Below, piece after piece: positions 35,975-42,891 of a stretch of DNA of 64,000 bases (positions within the stretch are counted from its first letter, which is position 1; every line of letters starts with the position of its first letter). Below the pieces are notes generated by a model. The model saw nothing but the letters and a program-made list of their open reading frames with translations, had not been told where the DNA came from and searched no databases. The stretch is from CAWGMT01 sp963823675 (lineage in GTDB: Bacteria; Planctomycetota; Planctomycetia; Isosphaerales; Isosphaeraceae). The stretch spans positions 186,001 through 250,000 of the forward strand of contig CAWGMT010000020.1 of the NCBI GenBank assembly GCA_963823675.1, read 5' to 3'. The position numbers and the translations under genes are program-made.

Positions 35975-36682
35975 TCATTGCGATCTGGCGAACGCCCAGT
36001 TGCAACCGACGCTCTCAACAAGCCTGAACCCAGCCCCCATCAGGTCCGCCACAACCCGGTCCGCTCCATCTTCACCCAAAAATCCGGGGTGGATTTCCAC
36101 CAGGATGAAGGCCGCGCGATCGGCGATGAGGCTCAACTCATGACCCACCAAATCCGCCTCCGCCCCTTCGATGTCGCAGATCAGGGAGAAGCGATTGAAG
36201 CCAGCTTCATCCAAGATCTGACCAAGGGTAATCGTTGGGACGGTTACCTTAGTGCCGAACTCGCCATCGAGCCGGCTTCCGACGAAGCTCGCATCGATAT
36301 CGAAAGTGACCGTGGGGGCGCCGTACGCCAGTGCCGCATTGACGACCCGGAATTGGCAGTCGTTCAGATCGCGGTTTCGTTCCAGGAGCGCGGCCATAGA
36401 GGGAGCCGCCTCCACCACAACGTGTCGATCAGGGCAAGCGAGCTTCCGGTTCGCCAGGCAGGAGACCACACCAAGACCACCGCCAAACTCAACGACGGGA
36501 AGACCGGATGGCAAATGGCGGTGCAAGAGAGCGCGCTCCTCAAGTTCGTGTTTCCCGAACCAAAGGGTGGACTTGTGACTCGTCGTGACCGCAGGGCAAT
36601 CAACACTGAATTTTAGACCCTCAATTCGGATACGGTTTCCGGTCAGTTCCACCAGCCTGCCGACCGTAGCATTATTGATCAT
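35975..36682 (-). CDS. FkbM-family methyltransferase
   Basis: 235 residues from ATG 36682. VVEFGGGLGVVSCLANRKL is SAM motif I, VVEAAPSMAALLERNRDLN the acidic strand and FSLICDIEGAEADLV the FkbM signature, with ILVEIHPGFLGEDG near the end. FkbM enzymes methylate hydroxyls of sugars and polyketides. Coding sequence continues in frame upstream for ~37 codons (LTINYLEKLRREGIVAILSR) without a normal start. An ATG at 36780 with five G after it lies in another frame, so the true start may be frameshifted. Island cargo. Confidence 0.8.
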   Translation of the reverse strand: MINNATVGRLVELTGNRIRIEGLKFSVDCPAVTTSHKSTLWFGKHELEERALLHRHLPSGLPVVEFGGGLGVVSCLANRKLACPDRHVVVEAAPSMAALLERNRDLNDCQFRVVNAALAYGAPTVTFDIDASFVGSRLDGEFGTKVTVPTITLGQILDEAGFNRFSLICDIEGAEADLVGHELSLIADRAAFILVEIHPGFLGEDGADRVVADLMGAGFRLVESVGCNWAFARSQ

Positions 36683-36837
36683 TAACCGGGACCGATACCA
36701 ACGGTACCGCCGACTTAAGATTGCGACGATGCCTTCACGACGCAGCTTTTCAAGGTAGTTAATCGTCAGTCCCCCTCCATCGAGCGGTGTCGAAGGTCAG
36801 CCGAGGCTGCGACGTCCTCGGTTCCGCGGCTTACAGT

Positions 36838-37278
36838 TCATGCCGACTCGCCGACGTTCATTTGATTGACTTGCTGGCGGGCGACGTTGATCTGAACCGC
36901 CGGGACGGCCAGCCGGCGCACGGTCGCCAGGGTCTTCAAGGTGCTCAGCAATCGGCGGTGGGCTCGATCCGTGCGACGCTGATAGTGGTCGGACCGAGCG
37001 AAGGTCAGGCCCCCCTCCGATGTCGCTCCACCCGCGTACTGGGCTTCATACAGCCGGAAGGCAAACCAACACGTTGCGGCGGCGTTGGCGAGCACCCTTT
37101 CAACCGGGGTCGGCGTCGGGCCGGCAACCTCGGCGGCGAAGTCACAAAGCTCGTCTTTCAACGACGCCTTCGTCTTCGCGTTGCCGTCGTTCCCCGTGGC
37201 CCAATCGATCAGGTGTTCGACGGCCCAATTGTCCATTGCCCACGCGGCGGGCTTGGCCTTCACGATGTCCTGAGACAC
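36838..37278 (-). CDS. Hypothetical protein, 146 residues, of a planctomycete-type family
   Basis: GTG 37278 is preceded by GGAGGA with six bases between, better than the ATGs at 37320 or 37305. Contents: TPTPVERVLANAAATCWFAF, YQRRTDRAHRRLLSTLKTLA and VPAVQINVARQQVNQ, a pattern I remember from many planctomycete hypotheticals of unknown role, often near mobile DNA. Soluble and helical. Its start lies inside the end of the preceding ORF. Confidence 0.65.
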   Translation of the reverse strand: MSQDIVKAKPAAWAMDNWAVEHLIDWATGNDGNAKTKASLKDELCDFAAEVAGPTPTPVERVLANAAATCWFAFRLYEAQYAGGATSEGGLTFARSDHYQRRTDRAHRRLLSTLKTLATVRRLAVPAVQINVARQQVNQMNVGESA

Positions 37279-37462
37279 GTCGTTTCCTCCACTCGCCTCG
37301 ACCATGCTGATGATACCCACCCGCGGTCAAGGCGTCGCGTGCAAGGGCTTTGACTTGTTCGACCATTTCGTCAAGGGCTTGGTCCAAGTCTTCCAGTTTG
37401 CGGCGGTCTTCACGCTCACACCATCGCTCGTGATCCGCCTCGTCGCGCTCAACAGTCTCCAT
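37142..37462 (-). CDS. Hypothetical protein with YHQHxRGEWRKRR motif
   Basis: 106 residues from ATG 37462. The first 65 look real: an acidic helix (KLEDLDQALDEMVEQVKAL) then GGYHQHGRGEWRKRR, a motif I recall as the usual C-terminus of short planctomycete proteins paired with the family encoded next. Here the frame runs 137 bp into that neighbour, giving an out-of-family tail, so a stop or a base may have been lost. Function unknown. Confidence 0.5.
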   Translation of the reverse strand: METVERDEADHERWCEREDRRKLEDLDQALDEMVEQVKALARDALTAGGYHQHGRGEWRKRRVSGHREGQARRVGNGQLGRRTPDRLGHGERRQREDEGVVERRAL

Positions 37463-37543
37463 CTGAGCGATCTGGCGGGCCGTCTCGCCGCTTCCCCCGT
37501 ATTCCGATGTGACTCTGCCACCCCGCCGAACGGATCGGTAGAT

Positions 37544-37822
37544 CTAGGGCCGGCCATTGCGATAAGCCAGCGCCATGTGTACTACACTCCCACGTTTGCG
37601 CCACTTCGATTGGCAAGTGCGTGCATGCAGAAAATGTCGAAAAGTGCGCTTAGTTCCAGGGTTGTCACCGGTCGGCAGACAGGCGACGATGAGAAGTCCC
37701 AGCGGGCCGAACAGCAGCCCCAAGATAAACCCCTCCATCTGCGAGCGGCCCTTCTCGTATGCCACGTAGCAGCCGACCATGGCGCTGAGCACAAAGTAAC
37801 CCGCGACGCCGAGTGTGAGCAT
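37544..37822 (-). CDS. Small membrane protein, ~92 residues
   Basis: ATG 37822 with an AAAGGCGGTGAG leader (GTG 37825 is also possible). Two hydrophobic helices, LGVAGYFVLSAMVGCYVAY and MEGFILGLLFGPLGLLIVAC, are joined by EKGRSQ, a layout seen in small planctomycete membrane proteins. A basic tail follows. Role unknown. Confidence 0.55.
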   Translation of the reverse strand: MLTLGVAGYFVLSAMVGCYVAYEKGRSQMEGFILGLLFGPLGLLIVACLPTGDNPGTKRTFRHFLHARTCQSKWRKRGSVVHMALAYRNGRP

Positions 37823-37825
37823 CAC

Positions 37826-38136
37826 TCACCGCCTTTCTTGGTCTCACGTTCCGCACCAAAACGATCGGAGGAAGATATCAAAAAGGTCCGCCGGTTGCGA
37901 TCGTCGTCCGCTCGTGCGCCTCGAGCGGTCTTTCACCGGCCACCCCCTGTCCCCGAGGCGGCCTTGACCATCGCCAGAATGCCAGCCTTGAGGGCCTCGG
38001 GTAGCGCGGGCCATGCTGTGTTGACGGCGGCCAGGTCGGGGTCGTTCTGACAAGTGTCGGTGGGAATAGGGTGGGAAACGGGCGGGGTTGAAATCCGCAA
38101 ACCCTTGTGGGATGATGGCTTGCGGGATTCGCTCGT
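37826..38136. other. Right end of the island, no intact gene
   Basis: Contains only the C-terminal-type remnant at 37933-38100 before the right tRNA repeat. Confidence 0.5.
37933..38100 (-). pseudogene. C-terminal fragment of an unidentified, possibly integrase-linked protein
   Basis: One frame reads NDPDLAAVNTAWPALPEALK then AGILAMVKAAS before a stop at 37933, with no start. I associate this pattern with planctomycete proteins near recombinases, but that is memory, not a search. Its place next to the right repeat is where an integrase gene would be expected. Confidence 0.35.
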
Positions 38137-38182
38137 CTGACTCTTAATCAGCGGGTTGATGGTTCGAGTCCATCGGTGGGCA
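38137..38182 (+). repeat. Right attachment-type repeat (tRNA-Lys 3' fragment)
   Basis: 46-bp copy of 31553-31598 with one mismatch. It lacks the 5' half of a tRNA, so it is not a functional gene. Confidence 0.8.
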
Positions 38183-38277
38183 TTGTAACTCTAATCTGGC
38201 AAAGGATTTACGGCAAGAGGTAGCCCGAAGGAATTAAATCTTCTAGTGCCGTGGCGCCAAAACTCGCCCGAGAACGC

Positions 38278-38484
38278 TCATTCGGCCTCGCTTGATAGCC
38301 ACAAACGCTGGCACCGAAACTCTCCGACGGCCTGCCCAATCGCCAACTCGTCGGACGTGGTGATCGGCGACTTGCCGGTGAGCTTCCGCCAGAGCGTCGA
38401 GTAGTCCCAGGCGAGCAGACGGGCGAGCCTGGTCTGCCCGCCCGTGCCACACTCGTCGTTCAGCGAGACTATTGCAGATTGCAA
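38278..38484 (-). CDS. Small helix-turn-helix-like protein
   Basis: 68 residues from TTG 38484. The stretch TRLARLLAWDYSTLWRKLTG followed by KSPITTSDELAI is laid out like an XRE-type HTH (helix, turn, recognition helix with S-T-L-W-R-K-L). An AT-rich inverted repeat 14-38 bp upstream could be its operator. It lies between the tRNA repeat and a broken lipoprotein gene. The start codon is weak. Confidence 0.5.
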   Translation of the reverse strand: MQSAIVSLNDECGTGGQTRLARLLAWDYSTLWRKLTGKSPITTSDELAIGQAVGEFRCQRLWLSSEAE

Positions 38485-38497
38485 AGATGATCAAGTG

Positions 38498-38522
38498 TTA
38501 TTATTACATGGCGCAATAATAA
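38498..38522. promoter_or_regulatory. Operator-like inverted repeat upstream of the HTH gene
   Basis: TTATTATT (38498-38505), nine bases, then AATAATAA (38515-38522), a perfect 8-bp palindrome of A/T in a GC-rich setting, just upstream of the HTH start. Autoregulation is inferred. Confidence 0.45.
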
Positions 38523-38534
38523 GCCCCGGCGAGC

Positions 38535-39565
38535 TCACTTCTGCAAATACAGCCAGACGAAGCCCGTCCGGTCCTCCTTATCGGCCGGTGAGATCAAAGG
38601 CACCATATCTCCGACGAGGATGTCGAGCTTGCCGTCGGAGTTGACGTCATCGACCCAGATTCGCGTGCAGCTCAACGGGCCTTTGAGATCCGCATCGCGC
38701 GGGAGTTGCCCCTTTTTGACCCAGGGGCCACGACCGATCAGCGATCGAAAGGTCTTGAGTTCCGGCGGTTTGCCCGGGCCAGCGTAATTCTCTGCCCATT
38801 GCACCCCGCCCTCATAAGAACCGCTCAACAGATCGAGATCACCGTCGCCGTCCCAGTCGATGACGAACGGGTCGCTGTGATAGTAGATTTTCAGGGGGCG
38901 ACCATAGGCGTTGATCTGGATGGATTCCGGCGAAACTTGCCTTTGCCCAGCCCCTTGAAGAGATAGAAGGTGCCGGCGAAATTGCCGACGATCAGATCGA
39001 GGTGACCGTCACCGTCCCAGTCCACCGCGAAGGGGCGGGTGCAGGTGTTCTCCTCCGTCGGCTCAGCTTTCGGGGCGATGACGAGCGTTTCGCCGTTCGT
39101 CCCCTTCAAGACCTCTGCCCGGCGAAATGTCCCATCTTCTTTGCCGTACAGGATCTGGAAAACTCCAGGCCCGTTCATCTTTTGTTGCTGGAGGGAATAC
39201 GAACCGGAGAGGATGTCGCCACGTCCGTCGCCATCGAGGTCCACAAACTGTGGAGTCGAGCTGGTGCATCACCATATGCCGGGCACCTCGGCTGGTGCGC
39301 CATCGGCCATCAGCCATTGCTCAGTCGCGAGATTGCCCTCACCGAGATTCTTGTAGACGCGGATCATCCCGCCGTCGTACTGCCCAACGAGTAGGTCCTT
39401 CTTGCCATCGCCGTCGACATCGGCCCAGCATGGCGCCGCGTAACCTGGGCTATCGACTCGGACAGGAACGCCGCCCGCCGTGAGGCGTGTGGGTGGCTGG
39501 AACTGGGAGGAGCAGCCGATGCAAAGCCCAGCCACCAGGATCGTAGAGAGCGCCTTAAGTGTCAT
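38535..39565 (-). pseudogene. FG-GAP/VCBS-repeat lipoprotein, broken
   Basis: Starts MTLKALSTILVAGLCIGCSS, a lipoprotein signal with lipobox LCIGC. Beta-propeller repeats follow: WADVDGDGKKDLLVGQ, VDLDGDGRGDILSGS, VDWDGDGHLDLIVGN, IDWDGDGDLDLLSGS and VDDVNSDGKLDILVGD, with calcium-type DxDxDG loops. An in-frame TGA at 39269-39271 follows PGIW, and a frameshift near 38925-38938 separates the third and fourth repeats. Outer surface or periplasmic if it were intact. Two independent lesions argue for true decay. Confidence 0.8.
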
Positions 39566-39663
39566 GCCTCGTCCCCGAGAATTGGAGGAGGATGGTACCT
39601 CCGACATTAGTCTAACGAACTCCCTCGGCCCGGGAAATGGCTTGTATTCTCGTAAAATAGTGT

Positions 39664-39852
39664 TTGAACATACAAAAATATATCGTCACCATAGGCGTCT
39701 CTCTCCGCGACGAGCCGTGGCTGGAGAAGATGGCTGCTGACATGGAGTACAGTCGGTCGCAGCTCTGGCGGGTGGTTTATGACGGTGCGCCCGTCATCCG
39801 CCGGATGCGCGGCAGGCTGGAGAAGCTGAAGAAGCGAAAGTCAGCCAGCTAA
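39664..39852 (+). CDS. Hypothetical small basic protein, 62 residues
   Basis: TTG start without a ribosome site, so doubtful. The sequence is protein-like: IVTIGVSLRDEPWLEKMAAD then MEYSRSQLWRVVYDGAPVIR, possibly a ribbon-helix-helix type (one beta strand, two helices) with a basic tail. Diverges from the broken lipoprotein gene. Confidence 0.35.
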   Translation: MNIQKYIVTIGVSLRDEPWLEKMAADMEYSRSQLWRVVYDGAPVIRRMRGRLEKLKKRKSAS

Positions 39853-40088
39853 CCGCCACTGATCGACTACAGCGGCCACGGCCCTGTCTTGCGCAGCAAC
39901 GCTGCTCAGACAGTAGACGACGCCCGCGCCGATCCTCTGGTGATCGTGCGCCCGCAAACCCATCAATCGTTCCTCGACGGATCAGTGATTCGCGATCTCT
40001 GCCAGATTATCGAGACGCAAGACGTCTCTGCCTGGAGGACAAGCCTGCAAGAAGACTCAATGGAACGCGCTCTGCATCATCGGCCCGC

Positions 40089-40165
40089 TGGCAGAGTTGT
40101 GACAGAGATGCGCTGGTTGGCCACTGTAAATCATCGTAAAATCTGGAAAGCTGCAGCGGGCCGGA
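40089..40165 (+). repeat. 77-bp dispersed repeat, copy 2
   Basis: Same orientation and length as 33049-33125, with 14 mismatches by hand count. Confidence 0.7.
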
Positions 40166-40217
40166 GGGATGACGTAGGCATCCTAACTCCTGATCCCGGC
40201 CTTGGTTGGCTAGGAAC

Positions 40218-40337
40218 AACCTGACCCGAATCGTCCACGTCGGCGCCGGAGCGGACCGACCTGGCTCGAATTGCTCAGGTCAACGTCGTCGCGGATCAAC
40301 CTGGCTCGAATCGCCCACGTCAGCATGGGAGCGATCC
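40218..40337 (+). repeat. Three tandem 40-bp repeats
   Basis: Units at 40218, 40258 and 40298 share [AG]ACCTG[AG]C[CT]CGAAT, CA[CG]GTC and a GCGGA/GAGCG end. 40 is not a multiple of three, so the array does not behave as coding sequence. No spacers, so not CRISPR. Confidence 0.7.
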
Positions 40338-40410
40338 AGGGCTCAGTCCAGAGCACCACGACCCATCGCCAAGGCGAGCGGCGGATGGAAATATACCCTG
40401 GCCCGAGTGA

Positions 40411-40438
40411 GCGTAGGACGGATTGATCCGTCCCACGC
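40411..40438. repeat. REP-like palindrome
   Basis: GGACGGATTGATCCGTCC, flanked by GCGT and ACGC, giving a 28-bp inverted repeat with one mismatch. Confidence 0.6.
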
Positions 40439-41387
40439 TGAATTTGCATCTGCCTGTTGCGAAAATGCGCCAGAACGCAAAGCCCGGGGACATCCCGTCG
40501 TCCGGCCGCATACTCGGCACATACTCGGCAAATTTTGGCACCCGCGAAATCTTGCCCACTATGCCCAGTATGCCAAGTATGGGGGAGGAAACAGCGACGC
40601 TGGGGAACGGGTGGATTTTGTTCCGACGGCAGCCGGCAACGAACGGTGGCTCCCTACCTGTCAGGACCTGTCATTACGACGAGGTCGGGGCGCTGCTCCG
40701 GAAGACGGCTCTCTCATTCGTAAGATTCGCGCTAGTCGTGGTTTAGATCCAATCCCCACTTCCTTGCCCCTCAAGGGTGCGCCGGCCGGCTCCTTGGCCC
40801 GGGGCTCTTGCCCGGGGGGGCCAAAACGAAAAAAAGCATCGGATTCCTCTCACTGGCTCTCACCTACTCCCACGCCCGGAGAAGATCGCGAGAGTCAGCA
40901 AACCCAGCTTGCAATTTCACCGAACCCTTGCCCACGGCCGGTGTTGCGCCCTGAGGGCTGCGCGCTGCCTGGGCCGCTTGGGCGACCCGCAGATCCAAAT
41001 TCACCGGGACGGATTGCCAATTCGTCCTGAAATCGCTCGGCCACGGGTATGTTTCCATCCGCCGATCGTCCAATCGGATGCCCTGGCTGGCTTCTGAGGT
41101 CGGTGCGTTGCGTCTGTATTGGTTCAGCGTCAACGGCACAGACGGTCCTGCACGCTGGAGCAATCTCGGGATATGTGCGTAGAGCCACCCTTGCTGGCGC
41201 GTCGGGTTAGATGTGCTCGCTCTGGGCGACCGGCTCGTCCATGAGAGTCGGGGCTACTGACAGCGTGATCACGATCGGAGAGAGACACCAATTGCGGCAT
41301 CGATCAAGGCCCGCTATTCGCGGCCTTTGTACCAGCGGCGTCGACTGTTCCCAGGCGCGGATCAATGGCGCCTACCTGCGGCACGCA

Positions 41388-41618
41388 TCAGCCGTTTCGG
41401 CCTTTCCTGAGCCCCACGCCGGGACGTCCCGGGCGAATCCGTGACCCCTCGTCGTCCCGCTTCACGAACCGGACGAGCTTGAACCGGCTCGAGTTGCTCT
41501 GGGCCATCGCCGTGAACTCCGCGTCAGTCATGGTGAGCCCAGTCGCTTTGCGGATGAACTGGAAACTGTGGGGCTTGTGCTCGACGGCAGCAGCCATGAT
41601 CTCCAAGGTGTTCGCCAC
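41388..41618 (-). CDS. Hypothetical protein, 76 residues
   Basis: GTG 41618 with AGAGGAGAGGAAA directly upstream, a strong ribosome site. Helical and soluble: ANTLEIMAAAVEHKPHSF, then TGLTMTDAEFTAMAQSN, then a basic tail RIRPGRPGVGLRK. It has the look of a short DNA-binding or regulatory protein, but I do not recognise the family. An AT-rich block lies ~110 bp upstream. Confidence 0.6.
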   Translation of the reverse strand: MANTLEIMAAAVEHKPHSFQFIRKATGLTMTDAEFTAMAQSNSSRFKLVRFVKRDDEGSRIRPGRPGVGLRKGRNG

Positions 41619-41723
41619 TTTCCTCTCCTCTTTCCGACCGTAAGGTCATTGAAGTCCTTCGAATTGATACTACCAGAACGGCCCTGAACCGACAAGAGCG
41701 AGCCGAGCTTTCGTTCAATGTCC

Positions 41724-41767
41724 ATATATAAATTAACACAGTATATAATATTTAATTATAAGATATC
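41724..41767. promoter_or_regulatory. Extreme AT-rich block upstream of the 76-residue gene
   Basis: About 44 bases nearly all A/T (TATATAAATTAACACAG then TATATAATATTTAATTATAAG) in a high-GC genome. It contains several TATAAT-like words on both strands, so a promoter or UP-like element is likely, but no single -35/-10 pair stands out. Confidence 0.45.
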
Positions 41768-41819
41768 AGAGCCGCGCGATGGATAGCAGCGACTCTCCGG
41801 TTACTGGAGTCGGCTCAGA

Positions 41820-42797
41820 TCAGCGCGGAGCCCCGTGGCCGTTGGGAGCCTTCCCCTGGGCGTCGCGATACAGGCGTGCAAGCTCGACCATCAAATCCTC
41901 GAGCCGGCGGTAATAAGCGTCCTCGCCCAGCTTGTCTTTTTGGTCGCGCAAGGCGGCGATCGACAGCTCGATCTGGTCGCGTCGCTGGCGGAGGTCAGCC
42001 GGCATCTGTCGTTCACGGTCGCTCTTGATGAGATGGATCTGGTGGGCTCGATGACCATCGAGCCCCGCTCCGTCCTTGGCGCGCCGCGTGGCGCGGGTCC
42101 CGCGAAACCAGTCGGCGGGAGTTCCAAGCCCGTCGCCGTTGTCGTCGAGCAATGCGTGCTCGGTGGCAAGTTGGGAGTGATTGCGATAATACTCATCGAC
42201 CCGGCTGCTGGCCATCAAGAACGCTTCCAGGAGCGACACCTGTCCGTCCTTGTCCAGATCGGCCCGCTCGTCGCCGATCGACTCGGCGATGTATTGACCG
42301 AAGCGGGCAAAATTGAGCTCGTAGCCGCTTTTGCTCGCAGTGACCACGATCCGGGCCGGGCCTGATAGACGGTTGATGAACGGGCCGCTGCCCGAAGCGC
42401 AATTGATGACCACGATGGGCCGTTTCGCCGGGGCCAGCCACTGGCCGAGCTCCGCGTCGCTGATGTCCGGCCCGCGCAGATTGAACTTCGCTTCTCGGCC
42501 GTCGAACGTGCCGTGGCCGATCATGACGATCCAGAGGGGCTCTCGACCCGTGGCAGCCTTTTCGACCAGGATCGCGTGCAAGCGATCCCGATCCGTCGTT
42601 CCGGCTTCCTGGGAGCGCCCGATCAGGACCGACTCGGCTCCGGCTTTGCCGGCTGCGGCTTGCCAGAGTTCGGCCCACTGGGAAAACTGCCCCGCGTAGT
42701 CGGGGGAACCGGACGATCCAACGACAATCAGCACGCACGGACGATCCGCGGATGCGACTGCCGCCAGACACAGGCACGCTGCAAGCAGGCTGTTCAT
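41820..42797 (-). CDS. Exported caspase-like peptidase
   Basis: 325 residues. Signal peptide MNSLLAACLCLAAVASA, then a caspase/C13-type fold: His95 in WIVMIGHGTFDG and Cys133 in VVINCASGSGPF form the catalytic dyad. Two EF-hand-like loops follow (DLDKDGQVSLLEAF, LDDNGDGLGTP), suggesting calcium dependence as in some metacaspases. A helical C-terminus (~220-325) may bind partners. It is the last gene of the MoxR-VWA operon, 94 bp after the VWA/GATase-like gene. Its substrate is unknown. Confidence 0.82.
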   Translation of the reverse strand: MNSLLAACLCLAAVASADRPCVLIVVGSSGSPDYAGQFSQWAELWQAAAGKAGAESVLIGRSQEAGTTDRDRLHAILVEKAATGREPLWIVMIGHGTFDGREAKFNLRGPDISDAELGQWLAPAKRPIVVINCASGSGPFINRLSGPARIVVTASKSGYELNFARFGQYIAESIGDERADLDKDGQVSLLEAFLMASSRVDEYYRNHSQLATEHALLDDNGDGLGTPADWFRGTRATRRAKDGAGLDGHRAHQIHLIKSDRERQMPADLRQRRDQIELSIAALRDQKDKLGEDAYYRRLEDLMVELARLYRDAQGKAPNGHGAPR

Positions 42798-42891
42798 GCT
42801 CCCGATCCCGGCCAGGGGCGCGACGATCTCGCACCCGTGTTATTGACCAATCGATGCGTTGTTTCCGGTGCGATCGCCTTGCCCGCCGCCA

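Larger units (their letters stand above)
31599..38182. mobile_element. Genomic island integrated at tRNA-Lys(CTT)
   Basis: Bounded by the intact tRNA and a 46-bp copy of its 3' end, the standard product of tyrosine-recombinase integration. Contents: a DUF433-DUF5615 fusion, an IS4-family remnant, two methyltransferases, several small hypotheticals and a short remnant near the right end. No intact integrase is visible, so the element is probably immobile. Parts, notably 34140-36680, have lower G+C than the flanks. Confidence 0.65.
39853..41387. other. 1.5 kb without supported genes
   Basis: Long frames here translate to low-quality, Arg/Pro/Ser-rich sequence. It contains the second 77-bp repeat, a 3 x 40 bp tandem repeat and a GGACGGAT palindrome. 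Probably decayed accessory DNA. Confidence 0.55.

Noticed and set aside
38137..38182. Second tRNA-Lys gene
   Set aside because: Only the 3' 46 bases are present. There is no acceptor 5' strand or D arm, so it is an integration repeat.
40206..41030. 274-codon plus-strand ORF
   Set aside because: It passes through the 40-bp tandem repeats and a palindrome, is rich in Arg, Ser and Pro, and has no ribosome site or recognisable pattern.
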